A DNA stretch of 56,909 nucleotides from Thermodesulfovibrionia bacterium (lineage in GTDB: Bacteria; Nitrospirota; Thermodesulfovibrionia; UBA6902): assembly GCA_947259645.1 (NCBI GenBank), contig CAMYND010000026.1, positions 1-56,909 of the forward strand, given 5' to 3'. Positions 46,028 to 53,223 of the stretch are shown here, piece by piece. The position numbers were made by a program, and so were the translations under genes. The notes below the pieces were generated by a model. The model was not told where the DNA came from, made no database searches, and worked only from the letters and a program-made list of their open reading frames with translations. Each line of letters starts with the position of its first letter. The first letter of the stretch is position 1.

Positions 46028-46682
46028 AGTCTTCCTGCAATTTCCGTATAGCGTCCATGATCCGGCCGCCAATGTCGTCCTGTGAGACATTTTTCTCTTT
46101 GTCTTTCCTTTCTCTAGTAAGAGTATAATATATTGGCTTGTCAAATACTACCGTGATTTTTGCTCTTTTTATCCATCTGGCATCCACCGGAAGCGCCTTG
46201 TCACTCCCCTTAATAAGAGTGGGTACGATTGCTGCCTTGCTCAGACCTGCTATCATTCCTATACCCCGTTTGGCCTCCATGAGTTCCCCTGAGTCGCTTC
46301 TTTTGCCTTCAGGGAACATAATCAGTAACTCATTTTTCTTAAGACGTCTGATCGCTTCCTTTATTGTTGAGGGGCGCGGCCTCTCCCTGTCAACGGGGAA
46401 CGCAGCCCTGCTAATCATCCATTTAAGCACAGGAATTTCAAAGAGACCTTTTCGCGCCATGAAGGTTCCGTTTTTGGGAAGGACAGCTCCAATGATAGGA
46501 GGGTCAAGATAGCTGATATGATTGGGAGCAATAATGACCCCCGCTTCATCAGGAATGTTTTCTCTCCCGATGACTTCCAGACCCCCGTTCAGGCGGAAGA
46601 TAATGCGTATGGTCAGGGCAACGAGCTTGTAAAGCGTTATGTATATGAAATCTATCATTATTAAATTAATACTTAATAACAA
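46008..46682 (-). CDS. plsC: 1-acyl-sn-glycerol-3-phosphate acyltransferase
   Basis: The protein of up to 224 residues has the acyltransferase motif NHISYLD (H-x4-D), GTFMARKGLFEIPVL, VDRERPRP and FPEGKRSDSGELMEAKRG, then VPTLIKGS. It adds the second acyl chain in phosphatidic acid synthesis at the inner membrane. A hydrophobic N-terminal segment is present. The longest frame begins at a TTG (46682); the ATG at 46658 (MIDFIYITLYKL) is a good alternative with no strong ribosome site for either. It lies between cmk and ispH, overlapping ispH. Confidence 0.94.
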   Translation of the reverse strand: MLLSINLIMIDFIYITLYKLVALTIRIIFRLNGGLEVIGRENIPDEAGVIIAPNHISYLDPPIIGAVLPKNGTFMARKGLFEIPVLKWMISRAAFPVDRERPRPSTIKEAIRRLKKNELLIMFPEGKRSDSGELMEAKRGIGMIAGLSKAAIVPTLIKGSDKALPVDARWIKRAKITVVFDKPIYYTLTRERKDKEKNVSQDDIGGRIMDAIRKLQEDYGDNSS

Positions 46683-46708
46683 GTAATTACATTATTTTAA
46701 ATGTCAAA

Positions 46709-47353
46709 TTACTTTAAGTTATTTATGATTGCGTTTACCACTTCTTCCCTTGTCATCTCAGTCGAATCAATATAGGTCATGTCATCAGTTCTCACAAGTG
46801 GAGAGGTTTCCCGCGTAGAATCCCTTCTGTCTCTTTTTTTTATATCGTCAATAGTATTGTCTATTGTTAACCCGGGGTCATTGAGCTTTAACTCTTCGTA
46901 TCTCCTTCGGGCCCTTTCCTCTACGCTGGCATCGAGATAGAACTTGTTTTCGGTTTCGGGTATGATGGCAGTTCCAGCATCTCGCCCTTCAATGACTACC
47001 TTTCCCCTGAGGCAAATTTCACGCTGCAATGAAAAGAGACCGGCCCTTACAGCCGGTCTGGATGAAACCTGTGAGCTCAGTTCCCCGATCTCAGCGGTTC
47101 TAATAGAAGACGAAATATCAATGCCGTCCGCGAATATTTTTTCTCCATTAAATTCCAGGCGAATGTTCTCAGTTATCTTCTTCAGGGCTTCGTCATTGTC
47201 ACTGCTTATTCCCAGTTTCCGGGCTTTCCATGCAACGGCCCTGTACAGGGCCCCTGTGTCAAGGTAGGAGTACCCCAGCTTTTTCGCTACCATTTTTGAT
47301 ATCGTTCCTTTACCAGAGCCCGATGGGCCGTCAATTGTAATTACGTTTTTCAT
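46709..47353 (-). CDS. cmk: Cytidylate kinase
   Basis: The 214-residue protein has the P-loop GPSGSGKGT at residues 8-16, YLDTGALYRAVA, VVIEGRDAGTAIIPE and the lid region RARRRYEELK, RDRRDSTRETSPL. Length matches short CMP kinases. It phosphorylates CMP and dCMP. It lies between aroA and plsC, a neighbour set (aroA-cmk-ispH/rpsA) conserved in many bacteria, in which cmk and rpsA commonly share a transcript. Confidence 0.97.
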   Translation of the reverse strand: MKNVITIDGPSGSGKGTISKMVAKKLGYSYLDTGALYRAVAWKARKLGISSDNDEALKKITENIRLEFNGEKIFADGIDISSSIRTAEIGELSSQVSSRPAVRAGLFSLQREICLRGKVVIEGRDAGTAIIPETENKFYLDASVEERARRRYEELKLNDPGLTIDNTIDDIKKRDRRDSTRETSPLVRTDDMTYIDSTEMTREEVVNAIINNLK

Positions 47354-47441
47354 TCTCTGTTGTCTCTTTCTTTGAAATCTTCATACTGAAACCGGCTCAT
47401 GAATCTATCATGCTGTAAAAAGGCCGTATTGCTATACGCCC

Positions 47442-48755
47442 CTACATACTGCTGACGCTTTTCAACATTTCCATGAAGCCCGGGAAGGACGTATTCACGC
47501 AATCCGTATCAGACACGACAGTTTCCTCTTTTTCCGTGAGCCCGGCAATTATCATGGACATTGCGATCCTGTGGTCTCCGTAGCTCATGAGACGCGCAGG
47601 CTTCAATGTCTCCCTTCCCTCGATAATAAGCCCGTCCTCCAGTTCCTCAACAGCAACATCCATTTTACTCAGTTCAGAGGCCATGGAAGCTATCCTGTCT
47701 GATTCTTTAACGCGTAATTCCTGCGCACCGGTGATGCGGGTCGTCCCTTCTGCTTTCGCCGCAGCAATGCAGAGGGCGGGAAATTCGTCAATTGCCTTTA
47801 AGACCTGCTCTCCATGAACAGGTATCCCTTTTAAAGGGGAATGTTTGACAATGATGTCTGCAACGGGTTCTCCTGAAACCTCTCGTTGATTCTCAAGCTG
47901 TATTTGGCCGCCCATCAATGTAAGAATTTCAATTAATCCGGTCCGGGTAGGATTTATCCCCACATTTTTCAGGACCAGTTCAGAGTCCGGCACAATCAGT
48001 CCCGCGACCATGAAGAAAGCAGCTGATGAAAGGTCTCCCGGAACAGTTATGTCCAGGGGGTTGAGTGCCTTTGATCCATTAATGCTTACTTCCATCCCCT
48101 CTATATTAATTGCAGCGCCGCATGACTCAAGCATCCGTTCCGTGTGATCACGTGATTTGCCCGGTTCAATGACCGTTGTTGTCCCATCACAATAGAGTCC
48201 GGCAAGAAGAACTGCTGATTTAACCTGGGCACTGGCAACAGGTGAGTCATATCGTATTGGCTTGAGCTTGCTCCCCTTGATAATGAGAGGCGGATAACCT
48301 TCTTCACGTGACTCAATCAGAGCCCCCATTAATGAAAGAGGGGTAATTATCCTCTTCATCGGTCTTTGCGTCAGAGAGGCGTCGCCTGTAAGGGTTGTAG
48401 AAAATTCCTGTCCTGCAAGAACCCCGCTGATCAGCCTCATCGTTGTCCCGGAGTTGCCGCAGAATATTTTATCCCCGGGACCCCTGAATCCATCTAATCC
48501 TTTCCCGTTTATTATGAGATCAGTGTCCTGAGAGCTGAGCTCTGACTGCTGAGAGCTTTCTTTCATCTCAACACCCAATTGACGGAAAGCTTCCAGAGTC
48601 CTGAGGGGATCTTCTGCCCGGAGAAAATTTCTGACTCTGCTTTCTCCTTGAGCAAGAGAAGCGAGCATAATAGCCCGGTGGGATATGGATTTGTCCGGCG
48701 GTATCACGATCTCACCGCGGAGTGGGCCTCTGTAGTGTGCTCTAATTTGACTCAA
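47442..48755 (-). CDS. aroA: 3-phosphoshikimate 1-carboxyvinyltransferase (EPSP synthase)
   Basis: The 437-residue enzyme has PDKSISHRAIMLASLAQGES near the N-terminus, GNSGTTMRL, RPMKRI, SAQVKSAVLLAGL, KESDRIA and GDHRIAMS, all family hallmarks. It joins PEP to shikimate 3-phosphate. It starts with TTG inside the end of tyrA (14-base overlap). An unusual low-complexity insert (SSQQSEL SSQDTDL, a 7-residue repeat from 21-base DNA repeats) lies just before LIINGKGLDGF, where homologues have a short acidic turn. The insert is in frame and near the surface of a loop, so function is probably kept. Confidence 0.96.
   Translation of the reverse strand: MSQIRAHYRGPLRGEIVIPPDKSISHRAIMLASLAQGESRVRNFLRAEDPLRTLEAFRQLGVEMKESSQQSELSSQDTDLIINGKGLDGFRGPGDKIFCGNSGTTMRLISGVLAGQEFSTTLTGDASLTQRPMKRIITPLSLMGALIESREEGYPPLIIKGSKLKPIRYDSPVASAQVKSAVLLAGLYCDGTTTVIEPGKSRDHTERMLESCGAAINIEGMEVSINGSKALNPLDITVPGDLSSAAFFMVAGLIVPDSELVLKNVGINPTRTGLIEILTLMGGQIQLENQREVSGEPVADIIVKHSPLKGIPVHGEQVLKAIDEFPALCIAAAKAEGTTRITGAQELRVKESDRIASMASELSKMDVAVEELEDGLIIEGRETLKPARLMSYGDHRIAMSMIIAGLTEKEETVVSDTDCVNTSFPGFMEMLKSVSSM
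48528..48569. repeat. 21-bp tandem repeat within aroA
   Basis: CTGAGAGCT occurs at 48528-48536 and 48549-48557, exactly 21 bases apart, with CTGAGCTCT between. The unit encodes SSQxxxL heptads in aroA. The words resemble ctgagagctgag-type intergenic repeats. Confidence 0.6.
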
Positions 48756-49599
48756 TGAACTGTCGTGCCTTATTGGCCCTTATGAATTCTTTTTCAAGAC
48801 CATCCCAGTCTGACCCTTCAATGAGCGCAATCATTTTTGAAATGGACGATGAGAAATTTCTTAGAGTTGTTAGCATCTCTTCTCTGTTGCAGGAACAGAT
48901 GTCGCGCCACAATTCAGTAGGGCTTAATGCGATTCTGGTCATATCTTTCAGTCCCTTGCCGCCATACTGAAGTATATCGTCTTTTGTGTCAAGGACAGCG
49001 TTCACCAGGGCATATGCAGCAACGTGAGGCATATGACTTACAGCCGCGAAAACAAGATCATGTTCCTGCGGAGTCATCTCTACAGTGTCTGTTCCGATTG
49101 TGTTCCAGAGATCCTTGACCCTGCTCAGTGCCTGAGAATCTGTCTTTGCAGTCGGAGTGAGTATGCATTTGGCATTGTTAAAAAGCTCTGCCGTGGCAGC
49201 TTCAATACCGGGACACTCTTTTCCGGCGATAGGGTGAGCGCCGACAAAGCTGACGCCTTCAGGCATTAATGGATCAAGTTTATCCGTTACCTCTGCTTTC
49301 ACACTGCCGACATCAGTGATGATCGCCCCTTTCTGAACGTCATTGCTGATAGCGGTTACAATCTGTTCGAACTGCCCTGCAGGGGTTGCCAGCAGAATGA
49401 GATCAGCATTGCGCACTGCCTCCGTGTGGGATGTGGAGTAGCTGTCTATTATGCCCAGTTCTTTTGCCTTTATAAGGTTTATTTCGTTTCTGCCGACCCC
49501 TGTAATGGTCCCTTTAAACCCCTGCTTCTTCATTGCGAGGGCAAAGGAGCTGCCGATGAGGCCGATACCGATAATTGTAATCTTCTTAAAATCAAACAT
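48742..49599 (-). CDS. tyrA: Prephenate dehydrogenase
   Basis: The 285-residue protein has an N-terminal Rossmann domain (IIGIGLIGSSFALAMKKQG) with ATPAGQFEQIV and ITDVGSVKAEV. The helical dehydrogenase domain follows with GAHPIAGKE and AAVSHMPHVAAYAL. There is no ACT or chorismate mutase domain, so it is the monofunctional short form. It oxidatively decarboxylates prephenate (or arogenate) on the way to tyrosine. aroA begins inside its last codons. The 104-base gap to aroF holds an inverted repeat but no gene. Confidence 0.95.
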   Translation of the reverse strand: MFDFKKITIIGIGLIGSSFALAMKKQGFKGTITGVGRNEINLIKAKELGIIDSYSTSHTEAVRNADLILLATPAGQFEQIVTAISNDVQKGAIITDVGSVKAEVTDKLDPLMPEGVSFVGAHPIAGKECPGIEAATAELFNNAKCILTPTAKTDSQALSRVKDLWNTIGTDTVEMTPQEHDLVFAAVSHMPHVAAYALVNAVLDTKDDILQYGGKGLKDMTRIALSPTELWRDICSCNREEMLTTLRNFSSSISKMIALIEGSDWDGLEKEFIRANKARQFIESN

Positions 49600-49612
49600 A
49601 GTTAATGATGTA

Positions 49613-49688
49613 GTTAGTAGCTGGTAGCCGGTGGTTGTGATGAGAAATTAGAGGTTTGTAATCTTTTCCATGACTCCCATCTACTAAC
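49613..49688. repeat. Intergenic inverted repeat between tyrA and aroF
   Basis: GTTAGTAG (49613-49620) and CTACTAAC (49681-49688) are complementary, with ctggtagccggtggt-type sequence inside. The pattern (gtagttagtagctggtagcc) looks like a dispersed repeat. No clear terminator or promoter accompanies it. Confidence 0.4.
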
Positions 49689-49703
49689 TCCTGACTTCTT
49701 TTA

Positions 49704-50729
49704 TTAAATGGTTCTTCCTACAGCTCTTGCAACAGCCTTCAGTTCTTTCATGAGAGCCTTGAACTTTTCCGGCTTGAGGGACTGCTCTCCGTCTGAGAGG
49801 GCCTCTGCCGGTTTAGTATGCACTTCAATCATTAATCCGTCAGCGCCTGCTGCCACTGCAGCTTTTGACATGGGTGAAACAAGGCCCCAGGTGCCTGCCC
49901 CGTGGCTCGGGTCAACAATAACGGGGAGATGAGAAAGCTTTTTTAATACCGGGATTGCATTGAGATCAAGGGTGTTTCTTGTTGCTGTTTCAAAGGTCCT
50001 GATGCCTCGCTCACAGAGTATCACCTTTTGATTTCCCTGCGCCATTATATATTCAGCGGCCATCAGAAGTTCCTTTATCGTAGCAGACAGTCCTCTTTTG
50101 AGCAGGATCGGTTTGTCATACAATCCGACTTCCCGAAGAAGCCTGAAATTCTGCATGTTCCGTGCACCGATCTGAATAATGTCAGCATACTTCAGAATTA
50201 CGTCTATGTCTCTGGGGTCCATGATCTCAGTGACTACGGGCAGACCTGTTTTCTCTCTCGTCTCAGCCAGGATCTTCAGGCCTTCTTCACCAAGGCCCTG
50301 AAAGGAGTAGGGCGATGTTCTCGGCTTAAAAGCGCCACCCCGGATAAAGGTTGCACCGGCTTTTTTCACTTCCCGGGCAATATTCAAGAGAACCGGACCG
50401 CTTTCAACTGCGCAGGGGCCTGCCATGACTTGGATCTTTTTTCCGCCGATTGTCTGTTTGCCTACCCTGAATGTGGTATTGCTGGATTTAAAGTTCCTGC
50501 TGGCCATTTTATAGGGCTGGGTTATTCTGTGGACTGTCTCTACCCCGGCCAGAGAGGCGAAGGCATTGCTTTCATCCTCTGTAATAATCGATGTATCACC
50601 CAGTACGCCGATAACGGTTCTTTCAGTACCCTTTGAGATATTTACTTTAAAACCCTTCTTATCAAGCTTTTTGACGATGTGACGGATTTCTTTTGCTGTG
50701 GCTGCTGGTTTTAATACTATAATGTCCAT
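49704..50729 (-). CDS. aroF: 3-deoxy-7-phosphoheptulonate synthase (DAHP synthase, type I-beta with regulatory N-domain)
   Basis: The preferred 341-residue protein starts [19 protein letters not shown] behind a strong ggaggtcccct site; the longer frame to 50780 is unlikely. Residues 1-70 form a ferredoxin-like (ACT-like) domain with [15 protein letters not shown], matching Thermotoga maritima DAHP synthase, where it gives feedback control by Tyr/Phe. The barrel shows [26 protein letters not shown] and [10 protein letters not shown]. It condenses PEP and erythrose 4-phosphate, the first step of the shikimate pathway. It lies between hisC and tyrA. Confidence 0.96.
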   Translation of the reverse strand: MDIIVLKPAATAKEIRHIVKKLDKKGFKVNISKGTERTVIGVLGDTSIITEDESNAFASLAGVETVHRITQPYKMASRNFKSSNTTFRVGKQTIGGKKIQVMAGPCAVESGPVLLNIAREVKKAGATFIRGGAFKPRTSPYSFQGLGEEGLKILAETREKTGLPVVTEIMDPRDIDVILKYADIIQIGARNMQNFRLLREVGLYDKPILLKRGLSATIKELLMAAEYIMAQGNQKVILCERGIRTFETATRNTLDLNAIPVLKKLSHLPVIVDPSHGAGTWGLVSPMSKAAVAAGADGLMIEVHTKPAEALSDGEQSLKPEKFKALMKELKAVARAVGRTI

Positions 50730-50832
50730 AGGGGACCTCCATGCTGATAATTGACTGAAGCACTCTGCAACAAAAGGCAAACATTAATTATATAGAATCG
50801 GGTAAGAAAATTCCTTTCCCCTGCTCCGCTCT

Positions 50833-51906
50833 TTATCTGACCGACCTCAAAGCTGCAATGAACTGTTTATTTTCAGAAGGCAGTCCGATCGTGACCCTGA
50901 AAGCTGAAGGTCCCATCGGTCTTATAATTACCCCCTTTTTCAAAAGGGAATTATATAATTGTGGGGCCGTATCCTTTTCCAGATGAATAAAAATGAAATT
51001 TGCCTCTGTCGGTATGTAGCGCATGTTTAATATATCCAGTTCCCGGTACAGGTACTTTTTACCGCTTTCGTTCACCTTTCTTGCTTTAGCAAGGTGCTTC
51101 TCATCGCCAAGTGCTGAATGTGCCGCTATTTGCGAAAGCGAGTTTACATTAAAGGGCTGACGCACCTTATTCATCTCTTCGTTAATGCCGGCCTTTGAAA
51201 TACCGTAGCCAATTCTCAATCCGGCAAGTCCGTAGATCTTTGAAAATGTCCTCAATATCAGCAGAGTTGCCCCCTTTTTCAGGTGGCTTAAACTATTGGG
51301 GTATTTTTTCGAATGAACATACTCGTAGTAGGCCTCATCTACGACAACAAGAACATTTTTCGGGACTTTATTCAGGAAGGAGTTAAATTCTTGTGCAGTG
51401 TTGATCGTGCCCGTGGGGTTATTGGGATTGGCTATGAAGATAATCTTAGTTCTCTTTGTTATCTTTGATGCCATGGTTTCCAGATCATGGCGCAGGTCTT
51501 TTAATGGGACAACTATGTTCTTTCCGTCTGCAGCCTGAACAATCATGGAATAAACAACAAATGAGGGGTGCGCCATAATTGCTTCATCACCCGGACTGAT
51601 AAATGTCCGAACCGCAAGCTCGATGATCTCATTGGAACCATTTCCAAATATGAGCTGGTCAGATTTTATTCTTAATTTCTTTGACAGCGCGTTGCGAAGA
51701 TAAAAACAGCTTCCGTCAGGATATCTGTTGAGATCAGTGAGCCCTTTCCGGAGGGCCCTGACAGCGAGAGGAGAGGGGCCGACAGGGCTTTCATTGGACG
51801 CAAGTTTAACGGAATCCTCTATACCCAGTTCCCGCTCCAGCTCTTCGATCGGTTTTCCCGGCAGATATGGCTGTATGCTGCTGATATGTTTTGGCGCTTT
51901 AAGCAT
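50833..51906 (-). CDS. hisC: Histidinol-phosphate aminotransferase-type enzyme
   Basis: The 357-residue PLP enzyme has SNESPVGPSP, FGNGSNEIIEL, ANPNNPTGT, VVDEAYYEYV and the PLP-Lys site RTFSKIYGLAGLRIGYG. By family it converts imidazole acetol phosphate to histidinol phosphate. Inside an aromatic operon, between pheA and aroF, it is likely also or mainly an aromatic (phenylpyruvate/4-hydroxyphenylpyruvate) aminotransferase, as shown for some HisC proteins. The ATG has a gaggtaatgag site. No other his gene is in the window. Confidence 0.93.
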   Translation of the reverse strand: MLKAPKHISSIQPYLPGKPIEELERELGIEDSVKLASNESPVGPSPLAVRALRKGLTDLNRYPDGSCFYLRNALSKKLRIKSDQLIFGNGSNEIIELAVRTFISPGDEAIMAHPSFVVYSMIVQAADGKNIVVPLKDLRHDLETMASKITKRTKIIFIANPNNPTGTINTAQEFNSFLNKVPKNVLVVVDEAYYEYVHSKKYPNSLSHLKKGATLLILRTFSKIYGLAGLRIGYGISKAGINEEMNKVRQPFNVNSLSQIAAHSALGDEKHLAKARKVNESGKKYLYRELDILNMRYIPTEANFIFIHLEKDTAPQLYNSLLKKGVIIRPMGPSAFRVTIGLPSENKQFIAALRSVR

Positions 51907-51978
51907 CTCATTACCTCGTGATTATGCCGTCAGGCAGATTGGTCTGCGATAGTACAGATGTAACTTAGCTTGATTCTC

Positions 51979-53046
51979 TTAATCAGCGGAAGGATATGAG
52001 CCCAGCACTTTAAAGAAAAGGCACTCCTTTTGAACGTCTTTGATCGCCTTCATCACGTTTGTCTGTTCAATGTGTCCTTCCATGTCAACAAAGAAAATAT
52101 ATTCCCAGGCCTTCCTTTTGGATGGCCTTGACTCTATTTTAGTCAAATTTATCTTATGCTTTGCAAAGGGGCGCAAGATCAAGAACAGTGCTCCCGGCTT
52201 GTCTTTTATCGAGAACATTATTGAGGTTTTGTCCTTGCCTGTTTTGCCGGGCGACTCCTTTGCTATTATCAGGAAACGGGTAACATTTCTCCTGTTGTCT
52301 TCAATACCCTTTTCAATGAATTTCAGTTTATAGACCGTGGCAGCCAGTTCACTCGCTACTGCTGCCGCAGAGGGATTCTTTGTTACCCGTTTAGCAGCCG
52401 CAGCAGTGCTCAGTTCGTTAATTATCGGAATGCCCGGGAAATTTCTTTCCAGCCAGGACCTGCACTGCGCCTTGGCCTGCGGGTGAGAATATATCTTCTT
52501 CACATCAGCCATCCTGCCTGACTTTGAGAGCAGGTTCTGGGAAATTTCAAGCATGATCTCTGAAGCGATCATTAAATCAGAGTCCATAAACATGTCAAAG
52601 GTGTAATTGACAATACCCTCTGTAGAGTTTTCAACAGGAACGACACCGTAGTTTACCTTTCCCCTGAATACCGCTTCGAATACATCCTTAATTGTACTTT
52701 CCGGAAGGTACTCTGACGATGAACCGAATTTTCTCCGCGATGCAAGGTGTGTAAATGTGGCGATGGGGCCCAGATAGGCTACTTTCAAAGGCTGCTGCAG
52801 GGCCACTGAAGCTGAGATGATTTCCTCATAAATAAGCTTCAGGGTTTCACTCGGAAATGGGCCGGGATTACTTTCCTTTAATTTCCGGAGGATCGCACGC
52901 TCCCGCTCCGGAGAGTGCACTTTGATCTGTTTGTTCTGCTTTGCTTTTCCAACCTGAAGCACTACCTCGGCGCGTTTATTCAGAAGATCTACAATTTTGA
53001 CATCGAGGTCATCTATTTTTTCACGCAGGTTTTTTAGATCAGGCAT
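51979..53046 (-). CDS. pheA: Bifunctional chorismate mutase / prephenate dehydratase
   Basis: The 355-residue protein has an AroQ chorismate mutase domain (1-85: LREKIDDLDVKIVDLLNKRAEV, HSPERERAIL). A prephenate dehydratase domain follows (about 92-270: YLGPIATFTHLAS, VPVENSTEGIVNYT, and the catalytic NVTRFLII). A C-terminal ACT domain (about 278-355: KDKPGALFLILRPF, NLTKIESRP) should bind Phe. It makes phenylpyruvate from chorismate. It is the first gene of the long minus-strand operon and has a sigma-70-like promoter just upstream. Confidence 0.97.
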   Translation of the reverse strand: MPDLKNLREKIDDLDVKIVDLLNKRAEVVLQVGKAKQNKQIKVHSPERERAILRKLKESNPGPFPSETLKLIYEEIISASVALQQPLKVAYLGPIATFTHLASRRKFGSSSEYLPESTIKDVFEAVFRGKVNYGVVPVENSTEGIVNYTFDMFMDSDLMIASEIMLEISQNLLSKSGRMADVKKIYSHPQAKAQCRSWLERNFPGIPIINELSTAAAAKRVTKNPSAAAVASELAATVYKLKFIEKGIEDNRRNVTRFLIIAKESPGKTGKDKTSIMFSIKDKPGALFLILRPFAKHKINLTKIESRPSKRKAWEYIFFVDMEGHIEQTNVMKAIKDVQKECLFFKVLGSYPSAD

Positions 53047-53078
53047 AATGTGCTCTTTTGAATTAGTTTATGACGGTT

Positions 53079-53107
53079 AATTTAGCAGTAAAGTGCAGTT
53101 TTTTCAA
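53079..53107 (-). promoter_or_regulatory. Sigma-70-like promoter of the pheA operon
   Basis: On the minus strand TTGAAA (53107-53102) and TAAATT (53084-53079) are separated by exactly 17 bases, matching -35 at 5/6 and -10 at 4/6 positions. The -10 lies about 33 bases before the pheA ATG, leaving a short leader. No attenuator or T-box is seen in it. Confidence 0.5.
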
Positions 53108-53223
53108 GGGTTCGGAAGCGGAAAAGGTGTGCTGTCGTTACTCGGTAAAGTGAGGGATATGAACTGCAGGTGCCTATGACCGCCATATTACGGATCCTGA
53201 ACGCACCTATCAAGGTGACCGCT

